A stretch of DNA of 58,085 bases, taken from assembly GCA_045544195.1 (NCBI GenBank), contig JAZPYO010000028.1, positions 1 to 58,085 on the forward strand. The letters run 5' to 3'. The translations under genes and the position numbers were made by a program. The notes under the pieces were generated by a model that saw only the letters and a list, made by a program, of their open reading frames with translations, was not told where the DNA came from and made no database searches. Below, in pieces: positions 25,985 to 33,940 of the stretch. This DNA is from RGIG7213 sp045544195. GTDB taxonomy: Bacteria > Bacillota > Clostridia > Oscillospirales > CAG-272. Each line of letters opens with the position of its first letter. Position 1 is the stretch's first letter.

Positions 25985-26587
25985 TTAAACAAATGCTTTT
26001 TTGAATATTTCCAGAAGCTTGAACTTTATTTCGTATTCGGGCTCTTCGCTTTTGGTTATGATGTTGATCTCGTCTTGAGTAAGTCCGACTGCGGCAAGCT
26101 CCTCCTCGGGTTCGTTTGCCATAGCAGCACCTATGCATAAAGGCGGAAAAAGAACGCACCACCAGTTCTGTCCTTCCGATCTGCCTATCTTCACCTTTAC
26201 AGAATAGTAATCTCCTGATGGCAGGGAAAGCTTTCCGTAATTTCTGGTCGGATATTTTTCTATGCCTGTTTCAATTGCAACGGTGTAATCGTATCCGTTT
26301 TCCTTGATGCACTGTTCTGCGCTGCTCGTAATAAGCCCGATATTTTCGGAAACATACGTTTTTGCCTGCTCTATGTTCTCGCAGTCTGCAAGTCCCTCGC
26401 TCATACACTCCAAGAGCGCATCACGCACACACAGCTTCAGCTCCTGGTCTTCTGCGCTGTCGGAGTTTGCGAGAACGTGCAAGCGTAATACGCTGTCATA
26501 TATTTCAACTTCGCCGTTTACGGGCAAGGCGGCAGAGAAAATTGAAAGAATGAGAGCAAAGCATGTAAACATTATTAAAGGCTTCAT
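25985..26587 (-). CDS. spoIIR: Stage II sporulation protein R
   Basis: SpoIIR is the forespore-made secreted signal that activates the SpoIIGA protease in the mother cell, so that pro-sigma-E is processed. The family motif VLRLHVLANSDSAEDQELKL follows an N-terminal signal segment. The C-terminal hallmark NWWCVLFPPLC is complete. At 200 residues it has the usual length. I chose the ATG at 26587 because AAAGGAG lies 8 nt upstream; a GTG three codons earlier overlaps that site. Its ribosome binding site lies inside the hairpin that ends the thyX transcript. Its presence is the best evidence that the organism can form endospores. Confidence 0.93.
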   Translation of the reverse strand: MKPLIMFTCFALILSIFSAALPVNGEVEIYDSVLRLHVLANSDSAEDQELKLCVRDALLECMSEGLADCENIEQAKTYVSENIGLITSSAEQCIKENGYDYTVAIETGIEKYPTRNYGKLSLPSGDYYSVKVKIGRSEGQNWWCVLFPPLCIGAAMANEPEEELAAVGLTQDEINIITKSEEPEYEIKFKLLEIFKKAFV

Positions 26588-26589
26588 AA

Positions 26590-26626
26590 AAAACACTCCT
26601 TTTGAATATCTTCAAAAAGAGTGTTT
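26590..26626 (-). terminator. thyX terminator overlapping the spoIIR ribosome binding site
   Basis: A 16-bp stem with one mismatch (26590-26605 with 26611-26626) has a 5-nt loop. On the minus strand it ends in TTTTTT. The AAAGGAG of spoIIR is part of the descending arm, so read-through from thyX would hide it. Confidence 0.7.
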
Positions 26627-26658
26627 CCCAAATTTTATTTTTTATTCACAAACAGCGA

Positions 26659-27417
26659 TCAACAAAACAGCTTTCTCATTTCAGCGGCTTTTCCGCACGA
26701 ATACGCCCCCTCAGAGCATCTGCCCTTGCTTACGCACGCAGGGCCTGCGTGCTTGAACAAAAGAGGATATTTTTGCTTGCACAGTAAAAGCATTTGCTTT
26801 GCTACCTCGCTTATCTCCCATTGAGCTCTGTCGCAGCAGCGCAGGGAAAAGAAATTGTAAAGGCTTCTTGTGTTCATTGTGACGATCATTCTCGTGTCGC
26901 ACGCATTCGGCAAAACGAATCTGGCATCCTCGTTTGCCTTTTTATCAGCCGCTTTTTTTGCTTCCTTTTCACTCATTCCGCTTTCTATCATACGCTTATA
27001 ATGGTTTTCAAAAAGCATTTTGTGCAGATTTGTATAGTGACGTGCATCTTCCTCCATTGCGCGCTCAAACTCCTCAAGCGCTTCGGGGATCGCGGCGATC
27101 TGCGGAGGTATTATGTGTTCAAATTGTGCTTTGTTAACGTATCGCTGACTTTGTACGGAAAATGATGCTATTCTGTGGCGGGTGATCTGCGCAAGAAGGG
27201 TTCTTGAAACACCCTCAATGCCGAAAGTGAACGTTGCATGCTCAATAGGACTTTCGTGGCCTAAAGATGAAAGCAGTTCAAGAAAGCTTTCGGTTTTTTC
27301 GGGGGTGAGATTTTCAAGCAGGGTATCTATATCACTTTTGGCATAGCACAGCTTAGCCGCCGCAGCTACCAATTTATCCGCATCGGGAGTGCAGGTTATA
27401 AGTTCAACTTTTATCAT
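26659..27417 (-). CDS. thyX: Flavin-dependent thymidylate synthase
   Basis: ThyX makes dTMP from dUMP with methylene-tetrahydrofolate and reduced FAD. The signature RHRIASFSVQSQRY spans residues 80-93 and matches the RHRxxSxxxxSxRY motif. A second block, PNACDTRMIVTMNTRSLYNFF, holds the dUMP/FAD-contacting Arg. The 252-aa length is normal. A C-terminal GPACVSKGRCSEGAYSCGK tail with spaced cysteines is seen in many clostridial ThyX proteins. It has its own promoter and a ribosome binding site (TAGGAG). It lies just upstream of spoIIR, with a terminator between them. Confidence 0.95.
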   Translation of the reverse strand: MIKVELITCTPDADKLVAAAAKLCYAKSDIDTLLENLTPEKTESFLELLSSLGHESPIEHATFTFGIEGVSRTLLAQITRHRIASFSVQSQRYVNKAQFEHIIPPQIAAIPEALEEFERAMEEDARHYTNLHKMLFENHYKRMIESGMSEKEAKKAADKKANEDARFVLPNACDTRMIVTMNTRSLYNFFSLRCCDRAQWEISEVAKQMLLLCKQKYPLLFKHAGPACVSKGRCSEGAYSCGKAAEMRKLFC

Positions 27418-27446
27418 TTTTACCGCTCCTATATATTAATGTAAAA

Positions 27447-27475
27447 ATTATATCACATATGCAAAAGTACTTCAA
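27447..27475 (-). promoter_or_regulatory. Promoter of thyX
   Basis: On the minus strand, TTGAAG (27470-27475) and TATAAT (27447-27452) are 17 bp apart, 30 bp before the ATG. Confidence 0.72.
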
Positions 27476-27550
27476 GCGAAAACGTGTAAATTTTAAAATT
27501 ATTTTTGATAATTTGATCGGTGAAAAAAATGATTTTTTTTTGCAAATCTA

Positions 27551-27579
27551 TTGACAAAACGCGAGAAACGTGATATTAT
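27551..27579 (+). promoter_or_regulatory. Promoter of the feo operon
   Basis: TTGACA (27551-27556) and TATTAT (27574-27579) lie 17 bp apart. Predicted transcription starts at about 27586, directly at the first of two operator palindromes. Confidence 0.85.
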
Positions 27580-27587
27580 ATATTGTG

Positions 27588-27637
27588 GTTAGCGGATGCT
27601 AACTCAAATTTATGACAATCGGTTAGTTTATGCTAAC
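27588..27637 (+). promoter_or_regulatory. Two DtxR/IdeR-like iron operators
   Basis: Two 16-bp palindromes, GTTAGCGGATGCTAAC (27588-27603) and GTTAGTTTATGCTAAC (27622-27637), lie 34 bp apart just downstream of the -10 box. The GTTAG..CTAAC half-sites resemble metal-dependent DtxR-family boxes. Binding here would block transcription when iron is plentiful. A third copy lies before feoB. Confidence 0.72.
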
Positions 27638-27657
27638 TTCAATATGAGGTTTTTGTT

Positions 27658-27870
27658 ATGATGCCGCTTATTTTTTCTAATGCAGGCGAAGAGAATATTA
27701 TTAAGAAGATCGGTGGAAGCAGTGAGGTAAGAGCTCACCTTGAAAACTTGGGATTTGTTGTAGGCGGAAGTGTTACGATCATATCGTCTATCGGCGGCAA
27801 TCTCATTGTAAATGTAAAGGAATCACGTGTTGCTATCAGTAAAGAGATGGCAAGTAAGATAATGATTTGA
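27658..27870 (+). CDS. feoA: Ferrous iron transport protein A, first copy
   Basis: FeoA is a small SH3-like cytosolic protein that assists the FeoB ferrous iron channel. The 70-aa product shows the family core: VRAHLENLGFVVGGSVTIIS, followed by GGNLIVNVKESRVAISKEMA. It starts the feoA-feoA-feoB operon under two iron operators. The second feoA begins 15 bp after its stop. Two FeoA copies ahead of FeoB are common in Clostridia. The two differ clearly in sequence, so they are probably not redundant. The ATG follows a weak GAGG site, and the next codon is also ATG, so the exact start is uncertain by one residue. Confidence 0.88.
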   Translation: MMPLIFSNAGEENIIKKIGGSSEVRAHLENLGFVVGGSVTIISSIGGNLIVNVKESRVAISKEMASKIMI

Positions 27871-27885
27871 ATTTTGGGAGGTTAT

Positions 27886-28107
27886 ATGAAAACTTTGAGT
27901 GATGTCAAGGTAGGACAATCGTGCAAGGTAGTAAAGCTGTACGGCGAGGGCGCAATAAAGCGCAGAATAATGGATATGGGTATTACGAAGGGCGCAGAAA
28001 TATACGTTCGTAAGGTTGCTCCCCTGGGTGATCCGATTGAATTGACTGTCAGAGGATATGAGCTTACGCTGCGTAAGGCAGACGCAGAAACTATCGAGGT
28101 CGAATAA
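27886..28107 (+). CDS. feoA: Ferrous iron transport protein A, second copy
   Basis: This is a 73-aa FeoA with the typical order KTLSDVKVGQSCKVVKL, then KRRIMDMGITKGAEIYV, then GDPIELTVRGYELTLRKADA. It is closer to the canonical FeoA than the first copy. The ATG at 27886 is chosen because GGGAGG (27876-27881) lies just before it; the TTG four codons earlier is part of that site. The stop codon overlaps the rising arm of a hairpin that may attenuate transcription into feoB. Confidence 0.9.
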   Translation: MKTLSDVKVGQSCKVVKLYGEGAIKRRIMDMGITKGAEIYVRKVAPLGDPIELTVRGYELTLRKADAETIEVE

Positions 28108-28128
28108 TAGGGTGCAAGCCCTATTTTT
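28106..28128 (+). terminator. Attenuator-like hairpin between feoA and feoB
   Basis: AATAGGG (28106-28112) pairs with CCCTATT (28119-28125), and a T-run ends at 28128. It lies inside the operon, so it probably lowers feoB expression relative to feoA rather than stopping transcription. A second small stem, ATGGCTA/TAGCCAT (about 28130-28148), follows. Confidence 0.6.
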
Positions 28129-28139
28129 AATGGCTACGA

Positions 28140-28155
28140 GTTAGCCATAGGTAAC
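28140..28155 (+). promoter_or_regulatory. Third iron-operator-like palindrome, upstream of feoB
   Basis: GTTAGCCATAGGTAAC keeps the 16-bp GTTA-N8-TAAC frame of the two operators at the operon start, 51 bp before the feoB ATG. No clear promoter was seen beside it. Confidence 0.55.
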
Positions 28156-28205
28156 TCAAATATATTCAGAAAACATTTAAACGTAAACAGAAAGAGGAAA
28201 CATTT

Positions 28206-30578
28206 ATGTCAATCAAAATTGCCCTTGCGGGCAACCCGAACTGCGGCAAAACGACGCTTTTCAATGCACTTACGGGATCTAACCAATTTGTCGGTAACTG
28301 GCCCGGTGTTACCGTTGAAAAAAAGGAAGGCAAGCTGAAAAAGCAAAACGACGTTATCGTAACAGACTTGCCGGGTATATACTCGCTTTCACCGTATACT
28401 CTTGAAGAGGTCGTTGCAAGAAACTATCTGATAAATGAAAGCCCCGATGCTATTCTTAACATAGTTGACGGAACTAACCTTGAACGAAATCTGTTTTTGA
28501 CGACACAGCTTACAGAGCTTGGTATTCCCGTCGTAATTGCGATCAATATGATGGACGTCGTTCGTAAAAACGGCGACAAAATCAATATCGAACAGCTTTC
28601 AAAGCAGTTGGGATGTAAGATAATTGAAATATCCGCCCTTAAGGGTGACGGAATAATGGAAGCAGCACAGGCGGCGATAGATGCGGCCAAAAACGGAAAA
28701 ACAGTTCCTCAGCATAATTTTTCAGGTGCTGTCGAGCACGCCATAGCCCATATCGAAGAGGCTGTTCTTCATAACGAGCCTAAGGAAAAGCAAAGATGGT
28801 ATGCAATAAAGATATTTGAGCGTGATGAAAAGGTGCTTGAAGCGCTCAACATTCCGTCAGATACGCTTGAGCATATAGAGGACGACATAAGGGCGGCGGA
28901 GGAGGAACTTGATGACGATGCGGAAAGCATAATCACAAACGAAAGATACGTTTACATAGCGTCGCTGCTAAAGGCAAGCTATAAAAAGAAAAACGCAGGC
29001 TCGTTGTCTGTGTCCGATAAGATCGACAAGGTTGTAACGAACCGCTTTGCAGCTCTTCCGATCTTCGCTTTGATAATGTTCCTTGTGTACTACGTTTCCG
29101 TAACCACCGTAGGTACGTGGGTAACGGATTGGACTAATGACGGTCTGTTCGGTGACGGCTGGCATCTGTTCGGTATCGGTACGTCCGAGTATGAAGAAAA
29201 AATGGACGAATACGCACAAGAGAACATCTGGACAGAGGAGCTTTTATCAAAGGTAAATGCGGCATCCGATGCAGGTGTACTCGGCGCAGAGCAGATGCTT
29301 GAAGGCATAGAAAACGGCAGCTTTTCCGATTTTGACGAAGCGTACGGAACGTACGGTGCATCACTCTCTGAAGCCGGATATGCTATAGACGGAATATACG
29401 ACGCCGCTATGGAAAACGCTCCCGTTACAGAGGATTTCGGTATCTGGGTGCCCGGCGTTCCCGTGCTTGTTGAAGATCTTTTGACGAAAATCAACTGTGC
29501 AGATTGGCTCAGTGGACTTATACTTGACGGTATAGTAGGCGGTGTCGGTGCAGTTTTGGGCTTTGTCCCGCAGATGTTTGTTTTGTTTATTTTCCTTGCG
29601 TTCCTTGAAGCGTGCGGATATATGGCGCGTATAGCATTCGTGCTTGACCGTATATTCAGAAGATTCGGCCTTTCGGGTAAATCATTCATTCCGATGCTCG
29701 TGGGAACGGGCTGCGGTGTGCCTGGTATTATGGCAAGCCGTACGATAGAAAACCAGCGTGACCGCAGAATGACTATCATCACAACGACGTTTATTCCGTG
29801 CGGCGCAAAGCTGCCAATAATTGCGCTTATCGCATCGGCTTTGTTCGGCGGTGCGTGGTGGGTAGCGCCCAGCGCATATTTTATCGGTATAGCAGCGGTA
29901 ATAGTTTCGGGTATAATACTTAAGAAAACGAAGCTCTTTGCCGGCGATCCCGCTCCGTTCGTAATGGAGCTTCCCGCGTACCATATGCCGACCTTCAGCA
30001 ACGTTATGAGATCAATGTGGGAAAGAGGCTGGTCGTTCATTAAAAAAGCAGGCACGATCATTCTGCTTTCGTCTATCATCATCTGGGCAGGAAGCGTATT
30101 CGGAGTCGTAGACGGTGCGTTTGTATACAGCTCTGATATGGAGCTTTCAGACAGTATTCTCGGTATGATAGGAAATACTATCAGATACATATTCATTCCC
30201 CTGGGCTTCGGTGATCCTATTGCAGCGGTCGCAACGATAATGGGACTTGTTGCAAAGGAAGAGGTAGTTGCAGTATTCGGCGTTCTTGAATTTGCAGGTA
30301 TGACAAAGCTCGCCGCTTATTCCTTCCTGATATTCAATCTGCTTTGTGCGCCGTGCTTTGCGGCTATGGGAGCGATAAAGAGGGAAATGAACAGCGGAAA
30401 ATGGACGGCGTTTGCAATTACATATCAATGCGTTTTCGCATATTCAGTTTCTCTCATCGTATATCAGATAGGTCTTGCTGTAACGGGAAGCATCAATATA
30501 GTAGGCTTCGTTGCGGCGATAATAGTCCTTGCATTTATGCTCTATATGCTGTTCAGACCTGCTAAGAAAAACGCTTAA
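28206..30578 (+). CDS. feoB: Ferrous iron transport protein B
   Basis: FeoB is the GTP-dependent Fe(II) importer of the cytoplasmic membrane. The N-terminal G-protein domain shows G1 GNPNCGKTT (residues 9-17), the switch region GNWPGVTVEKKEG, G3 DLPGIYSL and a G4 NMMD motif. Membrane helices start at about 280. The two Gate motifs are visible: MLVGTGCGVPGIMASRTIEN with its Cys, and FGDPIAAVATIMGLVAKEEVV. At 790 residues it is somewhat longer than average because of a soluble insertion at about 320-410. The gene follows feoA-feoA and precedes a Cys-rich small membrane protein. The likely signal is iron, through DtxR-like operators. Confidence 0.96.
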   Translation: MSIKIALAGNPNCGKTTLFNALTGSNQFVGNWPGVTVEKKEGKLKKQNDVIVTDLPGIYSLSPYTLEEVVARNYLINESPDAILNIVDGTNLERNLFLTTQLTELGIPVVIAINMMDVVRKNGDKINIEQLSKQLGCKIIEISALKGDGIMEAAQAAIDAAKNGKTVPQHNFSGAVEHAIAHIEEAVLHNEPKEKQRWYAIKIFERDEKVLEALNIPSDTLEHIEDDIRAAEEELDDDAESIITNERYVYIASLLKASYKKKNAGSLSVSDKIDKVVTNRFAALPIFALIMFLVYYVSVTTVGTWVTDWTNDGLFGDGWHLFGIGTSEYEEKMDEYAQENIWTEELLSKVNAASDAGVLGAEQMLEGIENGSFSDFDEAYGTYGASLSEAGYAIDGIYDAAMENAPVTEDFGIWVPGVPVLVEDLLTKINCADWLSGLILDGIVGGVGAVLGFVPQMFVLFIFLAFLEACGYMARIAFVLDRIFRRFGLSGKSFIPMLVGTGCGVPGIMASRTIENQRDRRMTIITTTFIPCGAKLPIIALIASALFGGAWWVAPSAYFIGIAAVIVSGIILKKTKLFAGDPAPFVMELPAYHMPTFSNVMRSMWERGWSFIKKAGTIILLSSIIIWAGSVFGVVDGAFVYSSDMELSDSILGMIGNTIRYIFIPLGFGDPIAAVATIMGLVAKEEVVAVFGVLEFAGMTKLAAYSFLIFNLLCAPCFAAMGAIKREMNSGKWTAFAITYQCVFAYSVSLIVYQIGLAVTGSINIVGFVAAIIVLAFMLYMLFRPAKKNA

Positions 30579-30602
30579 AGCGTGTAAGAAAGGAGATTTG
30601 CT

Positions 30603-30779
30603 ATGCTTACATTTTTGATGCAGAATATTTCCACGGTGATCGTTTCGCTTTTGCTTATAGGCATAGTGACTCTCATCATCGTCGGAATGGTAAAGGATAA
30701 GAAAAAAGGGAAGTGTTCAGGCTCGTGCGCAGGCTGTTCAGGCTGCGGTAACGGACACAGCTGTAATAAAAACACTTGA
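30603..30779 (+). CDS. FeoB-associated Cys-rich small membrane protein, 58 aa
   Basis: This short gene follows feoB by 24 bp and has AAAGGAG just before its ATG. The product has one membrane helix (about 8-30, VIVSLLLIGIVTLIIVGMV), then a Lys-rich hinge and a tail with seven cysteines in CSGSCAGCSGCGNGHSC spacing. This matches the small FeoB-associated Cys-rich proteins that occur next to feoB in Firmicutes. They are thought to help handle ferrous iron at the membrane; the precise role is not established. A strong terminator follows 8 bp after the stop, which marks the end of the feo operon. Confidence 0.88.
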   Translation: MLTFLMQNISTVIVSLLLIGIVTLIIVGMVKDKKKGKCSGSCAGCSGCGNGHSCNKNT

Positions 30780-30787
30780 TAATTGAT

Positions 30788-30822
30788 AAAGGACCGCGGA
30801 AAGTTCTCCTCTGCGGTCCTTT
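30788..30822 (+). terminator. Terminator of the feo operon
   Basis: AAAGGACCGC (30788-30797) pairs with GCGGTCCTTT (30813-30822). It starts 8 bp after the last stop codon. Confidence 0.82.
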
Positions 30823-30834
30823 GCTTTATAAAAA

Positions 30835-30871
30835 AATATCCGCTGTGAGCATATTGCCCGTAGCGGATATT
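30835..30871 (-). terminator. Terminator of fakA
   Basis: AATATCCGCT (30835-30844) pairs with AGCGGATATT (30862-30871). On the minus strand it is followed by seven T residues. It lies 7 bp past the fakA stop. Confidence 0.85.
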
Positions 30872-30877
30872 GCTTTA

Positions 30878-32566
30878 TTATTCATATATTATAACAAAAT
30901 CGTAGATGTCCTGACCGCCGTCCATAAGGATCACCTCTGTATCCTCGCAAAGCTCCTCCAGCCTTTCTTCAAGAAGCTCTGCTTCGTCTTTCGTTGTGTC
31001 CTTTCCTTTTATCACGATTATTATGTCACGGTCCTCAGCGTTCAGTGCCTGCGACATTTTAACAGCCGCCGTTATCTTGTCATCCTCTGCTGAAAGAATA
31101 TCGTGTCCTTCGATGCCGATGTAATCGTTCGTGTGCACCTCGATGCCGTTCATATTTGCGTCTCTTACAGCCTTGCTTACCATACCCGTTGAAACATCGC
31201 TCATTGCTTCACGAAGACCGTCCATAACCGTGTCGGTATCGTCCGACGAAAGATCGATCATACCAAGGGCGGCGTAGCCGTGACCGATCGTTTTGCATTC
31301 AAGCACCTTCACCTCAGCGTCCTTGTAAAGCGCCGCCGCCTGCTGCGCGGCAAGGATAACATTGCTGTTGTTGGGGAAGACGATTATAGTGCGTGCGTTG
31401 ACATTTTTGAATGCGTTCAGGAAATCCTCGGCAGAGGGGTTCATAGACTGACCGCCTTCGACAATATAGTCAGCACCGAGAGATCTGAAAGCATTCTTTA
31501 TTCCGTCACCTGTCGCAACTGCAACTATGCCGAAACGCTTGGGCGGAAGCTTGATCTTCTGAGCCTGTTCTTTTTCCTGCGCTTCCTTTTCGACAGCTCC
31601 CGTGTTGTGCTGTAATGACATGTTTTCGATCTTGACTGTCAGAAATTCTCCAAATTTGCGGCAAAATTCAAGAACGAGACCGGGATGCAGGGTGTGAACG
31701 TGAGCCTTTACGATGGAGTCTGTTTTGAAAATAACGACAGAATCACCCTGTGTGTTAAGATAATCCTTGATAACCGTTTCATCAAAGCCCTCGGGATTTA
31801 CCTTGCTTTTTTGAAGACGAAGCAAAAACTCTGTGCAATAGCCGTATTCCATAACGTCATTTTCCGTAAAGGAATCGAATGATATCTCGGTAGTCTGCGC
31901 ACCTGATGCCTGTGCATCCGAAAGTATGCTGTATTTTTCGCCTCTTATAGCCTTCATCATTCCGTCGGCTATGTATAAAAGACCGGCACCGCCGCTGTCA
32001 ACAACACCGGCTTCCTTGAGAACAGGGAGCTTTTCGGGCGTACGTTCCAGAGAAGCCTTAAGCTCCTTTGCAAAAATTACCCAGAATTCTTCAAGCGATG
32101 TGTCCTTTTCAAGACGCGCAGAGGCTCTGACGGTGGCTTCGCGGCATACTGTGAGTATCGTTCCCTCAATAGGCTTTACAACTGCGGAATAAGCCTGGCG
32201 GACGCCTTCCATGAGAGCGTCTGCAAAGCCTCTTGCGTCAGTTGCCTTCTTTTTATCAAAGCCGTGTGCTATTCCTTCAAAGAATTTTGAAAGGATAACT
32301 CCCGAATTTCCTCTTGCTGAAAGAAGCATGCCCTTTGCGGCAACGCCTGCTATAGTGAAAAGATATGATTTTTCAATGTCGCCTTCAAAGCTGTTAAGGG
32401 CAGTAACACCGCCTCTTATGGTCATACACATATTTTCGCCCGTGTCACCGTCGGGAACGGGGAAAACGTTAAGATCGTTAACTATTCCTGCGTTAGTGCG
32501 GAGATTTTCGTAACCGCCTCTTACCATATTTGCATAAAGCTCGGCTGTAAGCTGTAACTTAGCCAT
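30878..32566 (-). CDS. fakA: Fatty acid kinase subunit FakA-like (DAK2 domain)
   Basis: FakA phosphorylates exogenous fatty acids bound to a FakB (DegV) carrier so that they can enter phospholipid synthesis. The N-terminal DAK2 kinase domain has the ATP/Mg motif NVFPVPDGDTGENM (about residues 31-44), then ARGNSGVILSKFFEG and DSGGAGLLYI. The middle and C-terminal parts match the FakA/YloV family (FGIVAVATGDGIKNAF, FPNNSNVILAAQQAA). At 562 residues the length is normal. No fakB lies nearby, and neither does the usual partner asp23/yloU. The start has no strong Shine-Dalgarno beyond GAAAGG. Confidence 0.9.
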   Translation of the reverse strand: MAKLQLTAELYANMVRGGYENLRTNAGIVNDLNVFPVPDGDTGENMCMTIRGGVTALNSFEGDIEKSYLFTIAGVAAKGMLLSARGNSGVILSKFFEGIAHGFDKKKATDARGFADALMEGVRQAYSAVVKPIEGTILTVCREATVRASARLEKDTSLEEFWVIFAKELKASLERTPEKLPVLKEAGVVDSGGAGLLYIADGMMKAIRGEKYSILSDAQASGAQTTEISFDSFTENDVMEYGYCTEFLLRLQKSKVNPEGFDETVIKDYLNTQGDSVVIFKTDSIVKAHVHTLHPGLVLEFCRKFGEFLTVKIENMSLQHNTGAVEKEAQEKEQAQKIKLPPKRFGIVAVATGDGIKNAFRSLGADYIVEGGQSMNPSAEDFLNAFKNVNARTIIVFPNNSNVILAAQQAAALYKDAEVKVLECKTIGHGYAALGMIDLSSDDTDTVMDGLREAMSDVSTGMVSKAVRDANMNGIEVHTNDYIGIEGHDILSAEDDKITAAVKMSQALNAEDRDIIIVIKGKDTTKDEAELLEERLEELCEDTEVILMDGGQDIYDFVIIYE

Positions 32567-32608
32567 AGGATATACCGTACCTTTCTGTAGGGAAATTTTT
32601 CATAATGC

Positions 32609-32638
32609 TTGACTTTTTACATTCCCTTATATTATAAT
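32609..32638 (+). promoter_or_regulatory. Promoter of the HD-domain gene
   Basis: TTGACT (32609-32614) and TATAAT (32633-32638) are spaced by 18 bp. The leader before the ATG at 32763 is about 120 nt. Confidence 0.62.
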
Positions 32639-32762
32639 ATAACCGTTAAGAACAAACAAAGACCGATTATGTAAAAAATCTTAAGTTTTTGTTCATAATG
32701 TTAATACCCGAAGCTGTTGAAAGGTTTCAGGTATTCTGAAAAAAAGAAAGGATTTTTATAAA

Positions 32763-33341
32763 ATGAGCTTCAAGGACGAATTTCTGGCAATATACAGTCA
32801 GCATATAAAGCGTGAGGGTGCGGACAAGATGCTGGAGTATCTTATGAAATCGGATTTTTTCACAGCACCGGCAAGCACTCGCTTTCACCTTTCCAGACAG
32901 GGAGGTCTGTGTGAGCATAGCGTGAATGTATATAAATGTCTTTCCGATTATATGAGCCGTCCGAGAGTAAAAGAAGTGTACGGACTTGAATACAGTGAGG
33001 AGTCGATAGCGATAGTCTCGCTTTTGCACGATGTTTGTAAAATAAACTGCTATACACAGAGCTTCCGTAATGTAAAGGATGAAAACGGAGTGTGGCAGAA
33101 AGTGCCTTGCTATGAATTTGCAGATAAATTACCTTACGGACACGGCGAAAAATCTGTGTACATAATCAACGGATATATGCGTCTTACAAGGGAAGAGGCC
33201 TTTGCGATAAGATATCATATGGGGTTTTCGGGTACGGACGATGTGCGTAACGTCGGAAGCGCTTACGAAATGTTTCCACTTGCGCCGGCACTCAGCTTTG
33301 CTGATATGGAAGCGACATACTATATGGAAAAGGATATGTAA
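32763..33341 (+). CDS. HD-domain phosphohydrolase
   Basis: This is a 192-aa single-domain HD-superfamily protein, a class of metal-dependent phosphohydrolases acting on nucleotides or phosphodiesters. The metal ligands are visible as His in GGLCEHSVNVY, the HD pair in SLLHDVCK, and later histidines in PYGHGEKS and IRYHMG. It is close to the HD proteins often annotated as phosphohydrolase or hydrolase in Clostridia and their phages. The physiological substrate cannot be told. AAAGGA lies upstream of the start. The Rrf2 promoter follows it, so it is probably monocistronic. Confidence 0.82.
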   Translation: MSFKDEFLAIYSQHIKREGADKMLEYLMKSDFFTAPASTRFHLSRQGGLCEHSVNVYKCLSDYMSRPRVKEVYGLEYSEESIAIVSLLHDVCKINCYTQSFRNVKDENGVWQKVPCYEFADKLPYGHGEKSVYIINGYMRLTREEAFAIRYHMGFSGTDDVRNVGSAYEMFPLAPALSFADMEATYYMEKDM

Positions 33342-33404
33342 TATAAAGAAAAGTTTTTGAATGGAACGCTGAAAAAACTTTTTTTGAAAAATTTAAAAAA
33401 ACTA

Positions 33405-33433
33405 TTGACAAATCGGATTTTTTAGTGTATAAT
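33405..33433 (+). promoter_or_regulatory. Promoter of the Rrf2-rubrerythrin-BFD operon
   Basis: This is a full consensus promoter: TTGACA (33405-33410), 17 bp, TATAAT (33428-33433). Overlapping it downstream is a loose dyad, AATCAA at 33431 and TTGATT at 33454 around ACCAAAAAGGT, a possible autoregulatory site for the Rrf2 product. Confidence 0.85.
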
Positions 33434-33471
33434 CAAACCATACCAAAAAGGTGTTGATTAGAGAGGTGCGT

Positions 33472-33921
33472 ATGAGGATAACTCAGGAGGCAGATTATGC
33501 ATTGCGTATAACAAGCCTGCTCTCCGGCAGAGATACCCCTATAGGAGCGCCGGAGCTTGCTGAAAAGGTCAAGGTCCCGCCGAGATTTGCAATGAAGCTG
33601 CTGCGCAAGTTGGCGCTGCAGGGTGTGGTAAGATCCACACGCGGCGCATCGGGCGGATACAGTCTGGCGGTCTCCGCAGACCAGCTGACTGTCAGGCAGG
33701 TTATAGAGGCGATAGACGGTAAAATTGAAATTTCAAAATGCCTGTCCGATTGTCATATATGTTTGAACAATCCGGATAAAAGCGTGTGCAGATTTCACAA
33801 TGTCTTCGCTCATCTAAACAGTGAGCTTACATCGAAGCTCGACATGCTATCGATAGCACAAATGACAGATGAAGAGATTTCGGTAGAACATCTCATTGGA
33901 ATATTAAATAAAGAAAATTAA
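33472..33921 (+). CDS. Rrf2-family transcriptional regulator
   Basis: Rrf2 proteins are winged-helix repressors that sense iron-sulfur status, NO or redox state. The N-terminal wHTH reads MRITQEADYALRI, ...VPPRFAMKLLRKLALQGVVRSTRGASGGYSL. A Cys cluster at about residues 86-104 (CLSDCHICLNNPDKSVC) has four cysteines and probably holds an Fe-S cluster as in IscR or NsrR. The 149-aa length fits. The ATG at 33472 is preceded by GAGAGG; the in-frame TTG seven codons earlier lacks a site. It leads an operon with rubrerythrin and a BFD-type ferredoxin, so it probably controls an oxidative-stress response and its own gene. Confidence 0.9.
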   Translation: MRITQEADYALRITSLLSGRDTPIGAPELAEKVKVPPRFAMKLLRKLALQGVVRSTRGASGGYSLAVSADQLTVRQVIEAIDGKIEISKCLSDCHICLNNPDKSVCRFHNVFAHLNSELTSKLDMLSIAQMTDEEISVEHLIGILNKEN

Positions 33922-33940
33922 TTTTTTGGAGGATTTTATT

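Noticed and set aside
29090..30196. Long antisense frame (368 codons) opposite feoB
   Set aside because: It is a shadow of feoB, with Ser/Ile/Pro-rich composition and no ribosome binding site.
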